NCBI RefSeq assembly: GCF_014199595.1
Contig: NZ_JACHNX010000005.1
Location: 184,663-248,662 of the forward strand
Reading direction: 5' to 3'
Length of the DNA stretch: 64,000 bases
DNA from: Sphingomonas yabuuchiae
Lineage (GTDB): Bacteria; Pseudomonadota; Alphaproteobacteria; Sphingomonadales; Sphingomonadaceae
Shown here one piece after another: positions 8,091-18,043 of the stretch. How positions within the stretch are numbered: position 1 is the stretch's first letter; every line of letters starts with the position of its first letter. A program made the position numbers and the translations under genes. Under the pieces are notes generated by a model. That model was not told the origin of the DNA and did no database searches. It saw only the letters and a list, made by a program, of their open reading frames with translations.

Positions 8091-8891
8091 TCAACCACCG
8101 CCCTTGGTGGTGAAGTCGATCCGGATACGGACCCATTCGCCGATCATTTCCTTGCCGTTGACGCGCGGCGCACGGACGCGGAACTGCCAGGCGGCCTCGC
8201 GCATCGAGCGGGCCAGCCCGGAGCCGACGGGCGACTCGCCCAGGATTTGGCAATTCTCGACGCGGTAGCCGGGGATGGTGCGACACGCGATCAGTGCCCA
8301 GCCGCCCGGCGGCGGCGGGCTGCGCAGATAGCCGTTCAATTCCGCATCGCTCGGGCGGCGGGGGAACCACTCGGCATTGTAGAGCCGCCGACCGCCCGGC
8401 CCTTCGCCGGGGCCATAGGCCGACGCGCTGTCCTCGCCCCGATCGTCGCCGTTGCTGGAACCGACGCCCTTGCCCTCGCCCTTGGGCAGGGCGCCGATAT
8501 CACCGGCCACGAACAGCGACTTGTCGCCCCATTGCCACGGCGTCGGGGTGGAGGTGTCGACGGGCTTTTCGGTCGGGGGCTTGGGCGTGTCGGGCTGCTT
8601 CTCCGTGACCGGCGCCTTGGAGCCGCCCGCCGCGGCAGGCTTGCGTGTCGCCGTGCGGGTTCTGGGCACCGGCGCGCCCGATTGCTGATCGTCGGGCGAG
8701 ACGGAGAAGGTGTTGAGGACCGAGGATTTCTCCGGGTCGATCAGCTTGGGCGCCAGATGGAACAGCAGCCAGGCCAGCAGCAGATGTGCGAGCACGGTGA
8801 GCGTGATCGACGCACCCCGCTCGCGCAGTTTCTCGCGGTAGCGTTCGGGAATGAACGCCCAGCGCGATGACGGAGGGACGGCCGCGCTCAT
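8091..8891 (-). CDS. TonB-like periplasm-spanning membrane protein
   Basis: A 266-residue protein with a cytoplasmic N-terminal stretch rich in Arg/Glu, a single membrane helix (about 27-47, SITLTVLAHLLLAWLLFHLA), a long Pro/Thr/Lys and Gly/Ser-rich periplasmic linker (about 70-165) and a small C-terminal domain with two Cys (ALIACRTIPGYRVENC) and strand-rich ends. The plan resembles TonB/TolA energy transducers, but no YP or TonB box-binding motif is clear and no exbB/exbD neighbours are present, so function is open. It lies downstream of leuA, past a terminator. Confidence 0.75.
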   Translation of the reverse strand: MSAAVPPSSRWAFIPERYREKLRERGASITLTVLAHLLLAWLLFHLAPKLIDPEKSSVLNTFSVSPDDQQSGAPVPRTRTATRKPAAAGGSKAPVTEKQPDTPKPPTEKPVDTSTPTPWQWGDKSLFVAGDIGALPKGEGKGVGSSNGDDRGEDSASAYGPGEGPGGRRLYNAEWFPRRPSDAELNGYLRSPPPPGGWALIACRTIPGYRVENCQILGESPVGSGLARSMREAAWQFRVRAPRVNGKEMIGEWVRIRIDFTTKGGG

Positions 8892-8945
8892 GATGGAGAT
8901 GCCCCTCCGTCAGATCTTTGGTCTGCCACTGCCCCTTGCAGGAGA

Positions 8946-8987
8946 CGAAAAGACGACGCTCCGATGGCCCGCATGGCGCGTCGTCTT
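8946..8987 (-). terminator. Rho-independent terminator of leuA
   Basis: On the minus strand a 10-bp perfect stem (AAGACGACGC / GCGTCGTCTT; arms at 8978-8987 and 8950-8959) is followed by TTTTC. It lies 21 bases past the leuA stop and is the best-formed leuA terminator. Confidence 0.75.
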
Positions 8988-9008
8988 AGCCGAGAAGGGC
9001 AGGGCGCA

Positions 9009-10667
9009 TCAGGCCCGGTTGGCGGCGGAAAGCACCGCCCGGACGCTGGCAGTCGCAATGTCGGTGTCGAGGCCAACGCCGAAGACGACCCGCCCATCGG
9101 GGGTACGCGCCTCGACATAGGCAGCCGCCTGCGCGTCCGCGCCGTGCCCGATGGCATGCTCGTTATAGTCGATGACTTCCAGGTTCGGGCCGGTCGTGTC
9201 GGCAAGCGCCGCGATGACGCTGGAAATCAGGCCATTGCCACGTCCCGAGATCGAACGCTCCTCGCCGTCCACCTGCACGCGGCCGATAAAGGTCCGCTGC
9301 CCCGTCGAGCCGCTTTCCTCATAGTCACGCAGCACGAAACGATCGCCTTCGCGCGGCAGATAGGTCGCCTCGAACCCGCCCCAGATATCGGCGGCGTTGA
9401 GTTCGCGGCTGGTGGCGTCGGCCATCGCCTGGACATGGCGGCTGAAATCGGCCTGGAGCCGCTTGGGCAGCTTCAGCCCCTTGTCCTGCTCGATCACCCA
9501 GGCGACACCGCCCTTGCCCGACTGAGAATTGACGCGGATGACCGCTTCGTAGCTGCGACCCAGATCGGCGGGATCGATGGGCAGATAGGGCACTTCCCAC
9601 AGATCGTCGTTGCGCGCCGATTGCGCCGCAAAGCCCTTCTTGATCGCGTCCTGGTGGCTGCCCGAAAAGGCGGTGAAGACCAGGTCGCCCGCATAGGGCG
9701 TGCGCGGATGGACGGGCAGGTTGGTGCAGTAATTGACCGTGTTCACCACCTCGTCGATGTCCGACAGGTCGAGTTTCGGGTCGACGCCTTGGGTGTACAT
9801 GTTGAGCGCGACGGTCACGAGATCGCAGTTGCCGGTCCGCTCGCCATTGCCGAGCAGGCAGCCCTCGACCCGGTCCGCGCCCGCCATCACGCCCAGCTCG
9901 GCGGCGGCGACGCCGGTGCCCCGGTCGTTATGCGTGTGGAGCGAGATGACCACCGAATCGCGGTTCGGGATGTTGCGTCCGAACCACTCGATCTGGTCGG
10001 CATAGACGTTGGGCGTCGCGCATTCGACCGTGGCGGGCAGGTTCAGGATCAACGGATGGTCGGGCGTCGGCTTCAGCACGTCCATGACGGCGGCGCACAC
10101 CTCGACCGAGAAATCCAGCTCGGCGGTCGAGAAGGTTTCGGGGCTGTATTCGAAGAACCAGTCGGTGTTGGGGCGCTTGGCCGCCTCGTCGCGCAGTATC
10201 TTGGCGCCCTCGACCGCAATCTTGCGGACCTCGTCGCGGGTCATGCCGAAGACGATCTTGCGCCAGGCCGGGCTGACCGCGTTGTAAAGGTGGACGATCG
10301 CAGTGCGCGCGCCCTCCAGGCTTTCGAAGCTGCGCTCGATCAGGTCGCGGCGCGACTGGGTGAGGACCTGGATCGTCACGTCGTCGGGGATGCGGTCGTC
10401 CCGGATCAGGCCGGAGATGAAATCGAACTCGGTCGCGCCCGCGCTCGGGAAGCCGACCTCGATCTCCTTCAGCCCGACCTTGACCAGCAGGTCGAACATC
10501 CGCGTCTTCTTCTCGGCGTCCATCGGGTCGATCAGCGCCTGGTTGCCGTCGCGCAGGTCGGTCGACAGCCAGCGCGGCGCGCTCGTGATCGTGCGGTTCG
10601 GCCATTGCCGGTCGGGCAGGGCGATGGTCGGGAAGGGGCGGTATTTGGTCGAGGGATCGCGCAACAT
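9009..10667 (-). CDS. leuA: 2-isopropylmalate synthase
   Basis: A 552-residue enzyme joining acetyl-CoA and 2-oxoisovalerate in the first committed step of leucine synthesis. It belongs to the long fungal/actinobacterial-type LeuA group: N-terminus [19 protein letters not shown], catalytic [11 protein letters not shown], metal ligands in [23 protein letters not shown], and a C-terminal allosteric dimer domain (about 430-552) where leucine binds. I place the start at 10667 because GGAAG lies 8 bases before it; an ATG six codons upstream has a poorer site. Upstream is a leader reading frame with five Leu codons and hairpins (10691-10840), so supply-dependent control is likely in addition to feedback inhibition. 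Confidence 0.94.
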   Translation of the reverse strand: MLRDPSTKYRPFPTIALPDRQWPNRTITSAPRWLSTDLRDGNQALIDPMDAEKKTRMFDLLVKVGLKEIEVGFPSAGATEFDFISGLIRDDRIPDDVTIQVLTQSRRDLIERSFESLEGARTAIVHLYNAVSPAWRKIVFGMTRDEVRKIAVEGAKILRDEAAKRPNTDWFFEYSPETFSTAELDFSVEVCAAVMDVLKPTPDHPLILNLPATVECATPNVYADQIEWFGRNIPNRDSVVISLHTHNDRGTGVAAAELGVMAGADRVEGCLLGNGERTGNCDLVTVALNMYTQGVDPKLDLSDIDEVVNTVNYCTNLPVHPRTPYAGDLVFTAFSGSHQDAIKKGFAAQSARNDDLWEVPYLPIDPADLGRSYEAVIRVNSQSGKGGVAWVIEQDKGLKLPKRLQADFSRHVQAMADATSRELNAADIWGGFEATYLPREGDRFVLRDYEESGSTGQRTFIGRVQVDGEERSISGRGNGLISSVIAALADTTGPNLEVIDYNEHAIGHGADAQAAAYVEARTPDGRVVFGVGLDTDIATASVRAVLSAANRA

Positions 10668-10690
10668 GATCGGGTCTTCCAGCATTCTCG

Positions 10691-10787
10691 GCCGCGTCAG
10701 GCCAGGGCGCGGCGGGGACAGGCTTATCGTTTCATTCCGCCCTTAGGGAAGTCGCGCATGGCCACGCCGATCCTCCCCTAAGGGCGG
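10691..10787 (-). promoter_or_regulatory. Candidate leuA attenuator hairpins
   Basis: On the minus strand the last codons of the leader peptide (CCGCCCTTAGGG, 10776-10787) pair perfectly with CCCTAAGGGCGG (10737-10748), a 12-bp stem. A second stem (GCCGCG / CGCGGC, 10691-10713) stands just before leuA. Ribosome position on the leader would decide whether the first stem forms. No T-run follows, so control may act through Rho or translation, not a simple terminator. Confidence 0.6.
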
Positions 10788-10840
10788 ATAAGTCGAAGCG
10801 AACGGAGCAGCAGCGCGGCGATCATGATGCAGGGGTTCAT
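10778..10840 (-). CDS. leuA leader peptide (leucine-rich, 20 residues)
   Basis: A short frame ATG 10838-10840 to TAG 10778-10780 encodes MNPCIMIAALLLRSLRLIRP. Five of 20 codons are Leu (CTG CTG CTC, then CTT and CTT), grouped before a 12-bp hairpin whose 5' arm overlaps the leader end. It lies 110 bases upstream of leuA on the same strand. This is the classic layout of ribosome-mediated attenuation for leucine genes. A second in-frame ATG at 10825 could also start it. No good ribosome-binding site is visible, so initiation may be near-leaderless. Confidence 0.7.
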   Translation of the reverse strand: MNPCIMIAALLLRSLRLIRP

Positions 10841-10958
10841 GCCGCGTAGGGGCGGGCTTGTCCATATCCCGCCGCACCGCGTGAACGCTTTGTTAAAGCG
10901 CCACCCGCCATCGACGGCAGCGAAGACCGGCAGGGGGGCCGGGCAGCGGGATACACGG

Positions 10959-11360
10959 ATGTTGCGCCAACTCGTCTATATCAGCAGCGTGAAGGGTTCG
11001 GCGGCGGCCATTGATCCAGAGGCGATCCTGATCGCATCGCGCCGCAACAATGCGCAGGCGGGAGTCACCGGCCTGCTCTATTTCGACGGGCGACGTTTTC
11101 TCCAGGCGCTGGAGGGCGAGGCGGAGGCGGTGGAACGCCTGTATCGCCATATCGCGGCGGACCCGCGGCATCGCGCCCTGGTCGTCCTGTCGGATCGCCA
11201 TGTCGAGGCGCGCGAGTTCGGCGACTGGGCGATGGGCTATGCGATCAAGGGCGAGGACAAGGCCGCACTGATCGAGCGGATCGCCAGGCTGGCGGCGTCG
11301 GCCGCGCCGGAGGTGCGCGCGACGTTCGAGAGTTTCGCCGGGTTGAAGCGGTTATTCTGA
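10959..11360 (+). CDS. BLUF-domain blue-light sensor
   Basis: A 133-residue stand-alone BLUF protein that should bind FAD and sense blue light. The signature residues are present: Tyr7 in LVYISS, Asn31 in RRNNAQ and Gln49 in FLQALEGE, with a Trp in FGDWAMGY near residue 90. The C-terminal 40 residues are helical and lack an EAL or other output domain, so signalling must go through a partner. The start at 10959 was chosen because BLUF proteins begin 5-7 residues before the key Tyr. It is divergent from leuA. An EAL protein at 50685 is a possible but unlinked output. Confidence 0.92.
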   Translation: MLRQLVYISSVKGSAAAIDPEAILIASRRNNAQAGVTGLLYFDGRRFLQALEGEAEAVERLYRHIAADPRHRALVVLSDRHVEAREFGDWAMGYAIKGEDKAALIERIARLAASAAPEVRATFESFAGLKRLF

Positions 11361-11412
11361 TCCGGCCCCGGCCGCCCCTGGGATCGGGCGACCGGGGCAG
11401 GGCAACGACCGC

Positions 11413-12021
11413 TTACTGGGCGGTGAAGGCGGCGTTGATCGTCAGGTCGACCTCGTCACCGACGACGGGCACATAGGCGCCGACGCCGAAGTCCGAACGC
11501 TTGATCTTGCCCGTCGCGCGGAAGCCGATGTTCAGCTTCTTCGACATCGGATTGGTGCCCGCACCGAAGAAGGTCGCGTTCAGCGTGACCGGCTTGGTCT
11601 GATCCTTGATGGTCAGGTTGCCGGTGATGATGGCCTTGTTGCCCATGACCTTCACGCCCGTCGAGACGAAGCGCGCGGTGGGATAGGTCGCGGCATCAAA
11701 GAAGTCCTTCGACTTCAGGTGATTGGCGAAGGGCGCGGCGGTGACCGACAGATTGTCGATCTTGAAGGTCACATCGACCTTGGCGGCCTGCGGCTTGGCG
11801 GGATCGAGGGTCAGCGTGCCTTCGGACGCGCCGAACTGCCCCTCGAGCATCGAAAAGCCCATATGGTTCAGCGACCAGGTGACCTGGGTGTGGGCGGGGT
11901 CGACGGCATAGGTGCCCGCGACGACGCGCGAGGCGACGGCGGCACCGGGCGTGCCGGTCTGGGCCATGGCGGGCGCGGCGATGGTGGCGAGCGCCAGAGC
12001 GACGGGAAGGACGAAACGCAT
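11413..12021 (-). CDS. YceI family periplasmic lipid-binding protein
   Basis: A 202-residue exported protein with signal peptide (MRFVLPVALALATIAAPAMAQ) and the YceI lipocalin-like barrel: GTYAVDPAHTQVTWSLNHMGFS, AKVDVTFKIDNLSVT, LKSKDFFDAATYPTARFVS and DFGVGAYVPVVGDEVDLTINAAF. Family members bind isoprenoid-type lipids in the periplasm; some are induced by base or osmotic stress. The start at 12021 follows AGGGAG and gives a complete signal peptide; the longer open frame has no site. Confidence 0.92.
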   Translation of the reverse strand: MRFVLPVALALATIAAPAMAQTGTPGAAVASRVVAGTYAVDPAHTQVTWSLNHMGFSMLEGQFGASEGTLTLDPAKPQAAKVDVTFKIDNLSVTAAPFANHLKSKDFFDAATYPTARFVSTGVKVMGNKAIITGNLTIKDQTKPVTLNATFFGAGTNPMSKKLNIGFRATGKIKRSDFGVGAYVPVVGDEVDLTINAAFTAQ

Positions 12022-12368
12022 GGGTAGACTCCCTGTTGAACGGTGGCCTTTCTGGGCCGTGCGGTGAACGCACGTCAAAGGCCAAGGTCGCAACGATGCG
12101 TTTCTAGGTTGGTCTCTGCGAGGCCCCTTTCCCTCCCCCAGCCCCTCCCGCCTGCGGGAGGGGAGAGGTTTTGGGCGGGCGTTCGGCCATTTCCGCAAAC
12201 TATGGGCTCGTTAAAGCGCTTGCGGCGTCCGCTTGGCACGCCCCTCCCGCAAGCGAGTTTCAGGTCGGTCATGCCCCCGGCATGACCAAAACGATGCGGG
12301 GCATCGTTTACCTGAAACTGGGGTGGGGGAGGGCCACGGTGTCTCACCGAGCCCACCTCCAAAACAAA
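12022..12368. repeat. Repeat-filled intergenic region with a three-way-junction element
   Basis: No gene is seen. It holds the yceI leader, a CCCCTCCCG-CC-TGCGGGAGGGG-type palindrome (12142-12163) and, at 12256-12319, a nested structure: outer arms AGTTTCAGGT / ACCTGAAACT enclosing two perfect hairpins, GGTCATGCC-CCC-GGCATGACC (12267-12287) and AAACGATGC-GGG-GCATCGTTT (12289-12309). The element interrupts a CCTCCC-type repeat. It lies just after the ilvC stop and would be in the ilvC 3' end on the minus strand. Confidence 0.75.
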
Positions 12369-13971
<1,603 letters not shown>

Positions 13972-13983
13972 CTCTAATCTCTT

Positions 13984-14172
13984 CCTCCCCGGAACGGAGT
14001 GGCAGGTGGATTGCCTCCCAGGCAATCCAGATCATGCCGGGGGCATGATCGACCTGTCACTGGGACCATGCGGAGCATGGTGGAGGGGGCTCTCCACTCA
14101 TGCTGTCCTGCGCGGCGATCCCCCTCCACCGTGCCGCTTCGCGTCACGGTCCCCCTCCCCGTGCCGGGGAGG
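13984..14172. repeat. Structured ilvB-ilvN spacer: CCTCCCC repeat with nested hairpins
   Basis: The region is bounded by CCTCCCCGG (13984) and CCGGGGAGG (14164-14172). Inside are three consecutive perfect hairpins: GGATTGCC / GGCAATCC (14008-14028), GATCATGCC-GGG-GGCATGATC (14030-14050) and ACCATGC-GGA-GCATGGT (14065-14081). CAGGT (14003) and ACCTG (14052) enclose the first two as a three-way junction. It has the same architecture as the element at 12256-12319 but different arm sequences. Confidence 0.75.
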
Positions 14173-14182
14173 AGCTTCAAGG

Positions 14183-15931
14183 TCAAACCAGCGCCTTGGC
14201 CTCGTCGTCCATGGTGCCCGATACCTCATTGGCCTGCAGAATCATGTCGGTATGAGCCGCTCCGCTCGGGATCATCGGGAAGCAGTTGGCCAGCTTGGCC
14301 ACGCGGCAATCGACGATCACCGGCCCGTCATGGTCCAGCATCGCGGCGATGCCGTCCTCCAGCTCGTGACGATGCTCGATCAATATGCCCTTCCAGCCAT
14401 AGGCCTCACCCAGCTTTACGAAATCGGGCAGAGAGTCCGAATAGCTTTCGGCATAGCGGCTCTCATAGGTTAGTTCCTGCCACTGGCGGACCATCCCCAT
14501 ATATTCGTTGTTCAGGATGAAGATCTTGACCGGCAGGCGATATTGCGTCGCCGTCGCCAGTTCCTGGATGTTCATCTGGATCGAGGCTTCACCGGCAATG
14601 TCGATCACCAGCGCGCCCGGATTGCCGAGTTGCGCACCGATCGCGGCGGGCAGGCCGTAACCCATGGTGCCCAGGCCACCCGACGTCAGCCACTTGTTGG
14701 GCTTTTCGAAGCCGAAATGCTGCGCGGCCCACATCTGGTGCTGGCCGACCTCGGTCGTGATGATCGGCTGGCGCGCCTTGGTCGCGTCGTAGAGCGCCCG
14801 GATCGCGCGCTGCGGCATGATCGCGTCGCCCGCCTCGGGGAAGGACAGGCAGCCGACCGCACGCCAGCCCGCGATGCGGCGCTGCCACTCGGTCGTGTCG
14901 GGCTTGGGATGCTGGCGCGACTTCCAGATGCGCACCGCATCCTCCAGCGCGTGGCCGACATCGGCGATGATGGCCAGGTCGACGCGAACATTCTTGTTCA
15001 CGCTCGACCGGTCGATATCGACATGAACCTTGCGGCTGTTCGGGCTGAACGCGTCCAGACGGCCGGTCACGCGGTCGTCGAACCGGCTGCCCAGCGCCAC
15101 CACCAGGTCGGCCTGGTTCATCGCCATATTGGCTTCGTAGGTGCCGTGCATCCCCAGCATGCCCAGCCATTGCGGGTCGCTGGCCGGGAAGGCGCCCAGG
15201 CCCATCAGGGTCGAGGTCACGGGCGCGCCGGTGATGCGGGCCAGTTCGCGCAGCAGTTGCGACGCGGCGGGACCCGAATTGATGATGCCGCCGCCGGTAT
15301 AGAGGATCGGGCGTTCGGCGGCCGCCAGCATGTCGACCAACTGCTCGACTTGGGCTTGGTCGGCCTTCACCTGCGGGCGATAGGTCTTGTGACGGATCGG
15401 ACCCGGCTTCTGATAGCGGGCGGTAGCGACCTGCACGTCCTTGGGAATGTCGATCACGACCGGACCGGGGCGACCCGAGGTCGCGATGTGGAACGCCTCA
15501 TGCACCACCTCGCCCAGACGCGCGGGGTCCTTCACCAGGTAATTGTGCTTGGAGCAGTGGCGCGTGATGCCGACGGTGTCGGCCTCTTGGAACGCGTCGG
15601 TGCCGATCAGCGCGGTCGGCACCTGGCCGGTGATGACCACCATCGGGATCGAATCGAGCAGCGCGTCGGTGATGCCGGTGACCGCATTGGTTGCGCCGGG
15701 GCCGGAGGTGACGAGCACCACGCCGGGCTTGCCGGTCGAGCGGGCATAGCCCTCCGCCGCATGGGTCGCCGCCTGTTCGTGGCGGACGAGAATGTGGCGG
15801 ATGCGCTTCGATCGAAACATGGCGTCATAGATCGGCAGCACCGCACCACCCGGATAGCCGAAGACGACCTCCACGCCGAGATCGCACAGCGCCTCGACCA
15901 GGATATCGGCTCCGCTTTTCTCGGTCATCAT
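14183..15931 (-). CDS. ilvB: Acetolactate synthase large (catalytic) subunit
   Basis: A 582-residue thiamine-diphosphate enzyme condensing pyruvate with pyruvate or 2-oxobutyrate. It has the N-terminal TPP domain with the catalytic Glu (VRHEQAATHAAEGYARSTG), the central FAD domain (LGSRFDDRVTGR) and the C-terminal TPP domain. The TPP/Mg motif, usually GDG or GDA followed by NN, reads GEASIQMNIQEL and then LNNEYMGMVRQWQ, so Glu (GAA codon) stands where Asp is usual. Two ATGs open the frame (15931, 15928), with AAGGACG upstream. A promoter-like pair lies at 15990-16017. Confidence 0.94.
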   Translation of the reverse strand: MMTEKSGADILVEALCDLGVEVVFGYPGGAVLPIYDAMFRSKRIRHILVRHEQAATHAAEGYARSTGKPGVVLVTSGPGATNAVTGITDALLDSIPMVVITGQVPTALIGTDAFQEADTVGITRHCSKHNYLVKDPARLGEVVHEAFHIATSGRPGPVVIDIPKDVQVATARYQKPGPIRHKTYRPQVKADQAQVEQLVDMLAAAERPILYTGGGIINSGPAASQLLRELARITGAPVTSTLMGLGAFPASDPQWLGMLGMHGTYEANMAMNQADLVVALGSRFDDRVTGRLDAFSPNSRKVHVDIDRSSVNKNVRVDLAIIADVGHALEDAVRIWKSRQHPKPDTTEWQRRIAGWRAVGCLSFPEAGDAIMPQRAIRALYDATKARQPIITTEVGQHQMWAAQHFGFEKPNKWLTSGGLGTMGYGLPAAIGAQLGNPGALVIDIAGEASIQMNIQELATATQYRLPVKIFILNNEYMGMVRQWQELTYESRYAESYSDSLPDFVKLGEAYGWKGILIEHRHELEDGIAAMLDHDGPVIVDCRVAKLANCFPMIPSGAAHTDMILQANEVSGTMDDEAKALV

Positions 15932-15989
15932 CTTCGTCCTTCTGCATCCGTGCCCGCTGACGGGGCGTGTCGGGAATGGCGCGGCTACA

Positions 15990-16017
15990 AGTTTAAAAAG
16001 TGCGCGTCAACCGTCAA
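15990..16017 (-). promoter_or_regulatory. Candidate ilvBN promoter
   Basis: On the minus strand TTGACG (16012-16017) and TAAACT (15990-15995) are separated by 16 bases and lie 59 bases before the ilvB start. The -35 box overlaps the last codons of miaA. Confidence 0.5.
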
Positions 16018-16946
16018 TTGCGCAATAAAGTTTCTATTATGCTGCGACGCACATCGGGAGCCGTATCGGAAATCGCGGTCCAGCCGGGGCCGGGCTGGTG
16101 ACGGAACCAGGTAAATTGCCTTTTGGCATAACGCCTTGTCGCGAGCGCGCCCGCAGCCTCCGCCTCGGCGCGGGTCATGGTGCCCGCCAGCAGCGCGGCG
16201 GCCTCCGGCACGCCGATCGCGCGGCGGATGGGGGCGTCGGCGAGCAGGTCAGGGCGGGCGAGGAGCGCGGCGGCTTCGTCCATTCCTTCGTCCAGCATCT
16301 CGCCGAAACGCCGGTTGATCCGCGCGTTCAGCCAGTCGCGGTCGGGCAGCAGGATCACGGCGGACAGGGTGATGCGGCCGCCGATGCCGCCTTCCTTGCG
16401 CGCCTGCCATTCGTGCAGCGGGCGGCCGGTCGAACGCACCACCTCCAGCGCGCGGGCAACGCGGGTGGTGTCGGCGGGGTTGAGCCGGGCGGCGGCGATG
16501 GGGTCTTCGCGAGACAGGGCTTCATGGGCTTCGGCGACGGGCAGGGCGCGAACCTCGGCGCGGATGGCGGGGGCGATCTCTGGCACGGGCGCGATGCCGT
16601 CGAGCAGGGTGCGCATATAAAGGCCGGTGCCGCCGACGACGATCGGCAGCGATCCCGCCGCCACGCTGTCGTCTATCGCCCCGCGTGCTTCGACGGCCCA
16701 GCGCGCCGCCGAATAGCCGGTGTCCGCCCCGTCGACATGGCCGAACAGCCGGTGCGGCGCCTGCGCTTCCTCCGACGCCGAGGGGCGGGCGGTCAGGATC
16801 GAGAGGTCCCGATACACCTGCGCCGAATCGGCATTAATAATCGTGCCGCCGGTCGCCTTGGCCAGATCGAGCGCCAATGCGGACTTGCCGCTGGCGGTCG
16901 GCCCTGCGATGAGCGCGACCCTGGGTCGGTCAGAGGAGTTCGCCAT
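16014..16946 (-). CDS. miaA: tRNA dimethylallyltransferase
   Basis: A 310-residue enzyme adding a dimethylallyl group to A37 of tRNAs reading UNN codons. Features are the P-loop GPTASGKSALALDLA, DSAQVYRDLSILTARPS, GGTGLYMRTLLDG and the C-terminal RYAKRQFTWFRHQ. The start is ATG 16944-16946 on the minus strand, which shares two bases with the serB ATG on the plus strand. Another in-frame ATG lies two codons upstream (16952). No good ribosome-binding site is visible for either, so translation may be leaderless. Confidence 0.93.
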   Translation of the reverse strand: MANSSDRPRVALIAGPTASGKSALALDLAKATGGTIINADSAQVYRDLSILTARPSASEEAQAPHRLFGHVDGADTGYSAARWAVEARGAIDDSVAAGSLPIVVGGTGLYMRTLLDGIAPVPEIAPAIRAEVRALPVAEAHEALSREDPIAAARLNPADTTRVARALEVVRSTGRPLHEWQARKEGGIGGRITLSAVILLPDRDWLNARINRRFGEMLDEGMDEAAALLARPDLLADAPIRRAIGVPEAAALLAGTMTRAEAEAAGALATRRYAKRQFTWFRHQPGPGWTAISDTAPDVRRSIIETLLRN

Positions 16947-17829
16947 GTTCATCGCCACGCTGATAGCAGCCAAGGGCCGACTGGCCGATGCGGATTTGTC
17001 GGTTGCGCAGGAGAAAATGGCGGCGGCGGGCTGCACCATGTCCGCCACGCGCTGGATTGATGAGGGCATCGCGGCGGACCTCGACTTCACCGGCGATCCG
17101 TTGGTAGCGCGCGAGGTGTTGGAGGGCCGGTTCGACGCGACCGACGTGGTCGTGCAGCCTGCCGCGCACCGCGAAAAGCGGCTGCTGGTCGCCGACATGG
17201 ATTCGACCATGATCACCGTCGAGTGCATCGACGAACTGGCCGATTATGCCGGGATCAAGGAGCAGGTCGCCGAAGTCACCGAGCGCGCGATGCGCGGCGA
17301 ACTGGACTTCGCCGCGGCACTCGATGCCCGCGTTGCACTGCTCGAAGGGTTGGACGAGAGCGTCATCGAACAATGTCTGGCCGAGCGGGTCACGCTGATG
17401 GCGGGTGCCCGTGCGCTGGTCCGCACGATGAAGGCACGCGGCGGCCATGCGCTCCTCGTGTCGGGAGGCTTCACCCGCTTCGCCGAGCCGGTCGCGGCCG
17501 AGATCGGTTTCGACCGCGCCATCGCCAATTATCTTGAGATCGCGCACGGCAAGCTGACCGGCACGGTGCGCAAGCCCATCGTCGGCTCGGACACCAAGGA
17601 AAAGACGCTGCTCGCCGCGCTGGACGAACTGCGCATCGATGCGGCGGACAGCATGGCGGTGGGCGACGGGGCCAACGACCTGGCGATGATCCGCCGGGCA
17701 GGCCTGGGCGTCGCCTATCGCGCCAAGCCGATCGTCGCGGGCGCGGCGGCGGCGCGGATCGACCATGGCGACCTGACTGCGCTGCTGTATGCGCAGGGCA
17801 TTCCGAGCGCGGAGTGGGTGGTCGGTTAA
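16945..17829 (+). CDS. serB: Phosphoserine phosphatase
   Basis: A 294-residue HAD-type phosphatase making L-serine from phosphoserine. An N-terminal ACT-like region (1-80) precedes the HAD core: nucleophile motif DMDSTMITVECIDELAD, cap LDARVALLEGL, motif II SGGFTRF and motif IV VGDGANDLAMI. ATG 16945 follows AGAGGAG at good spacing. It is divergent from miaA with overlapping start codons. Repeats follow its stop. Confidence 0.94.
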   Translation: MFIATLIAAKGRLADADLSVAQEKMAAAGCTMSATRWIDEGIAADLDFTGDPLVAREVLEGRFDATDVVVQPAAHREKRLLVADMDSTMITVECIDELADYAGIKEQVAEVTERAMRGELDFAAALDARVALLEGLDESVIEQCLAERVTLMAGARALVRTMKARGGHALLVSGGFTRFAEPVAAEIGFDRAIANYLEIAHGKLTGTVRKPIVGSDTKEKTLLAALDELRIDAADSMAVGDGANDLAMIRRAGLGVAYRAKPIVAGAAAARIDHGDLTALLYAQGIPSAEWVVG

Positions 17830-17896
17830 CGGTCCCGCGAGGCTTCCCCTATCCCATTGGAGGGGGGGGGCTTCGAGACATTCCGAGCACCGTCCC

Positions 17897-17976
17897 GACG
17901 GAGGCCGGGATCCAGTTGCCCAGTGTCAGCCCTTTCATCCGATCGGGCCGAAACTGGACCCCGGCCTTCGCAGGGG
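17897..17976. repeat. Inverted repeat of the GGCCGGGGTCCAGTT family
   Basis: The arms GGAGGCCGGGATCCAGTT (17899-17916) and AACTGGACCCCGGCCTTCGC (17951-17970) are imperfect inverted copies. The same sequence forms the inner arms of the composite repeat at 45283-45439. It lies between the convergent serB and SPOR genes. Confidence 0.7.
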
Positions 17977-18043
17977 CGGTTCGATGGAGGGTGTGGTCGG
18001 CCTTGGCAACCAGGCCCCCGTAAATGGCGGAGGCCTTTGGGCC

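Noticed and set aside
8964..10781. A 605-codon frame antisense to leuA.
   Set aside because: No domain, and the opposite strand encodes a complete LeuA with a leader and terminator.
12120..12345. Possible CRISPR or tandem repeat in the CCTCCC-rich gaps.
   Set aside because: The repeats are palindromic, irregularly spaced and present as single copies in many gaps, without spacers or cas genes.
14543..16114. A 523-codon frame antisense to ilvB.
   Set aside because: No recognisable domain; it mirrors the conserved ilvB reading frame.
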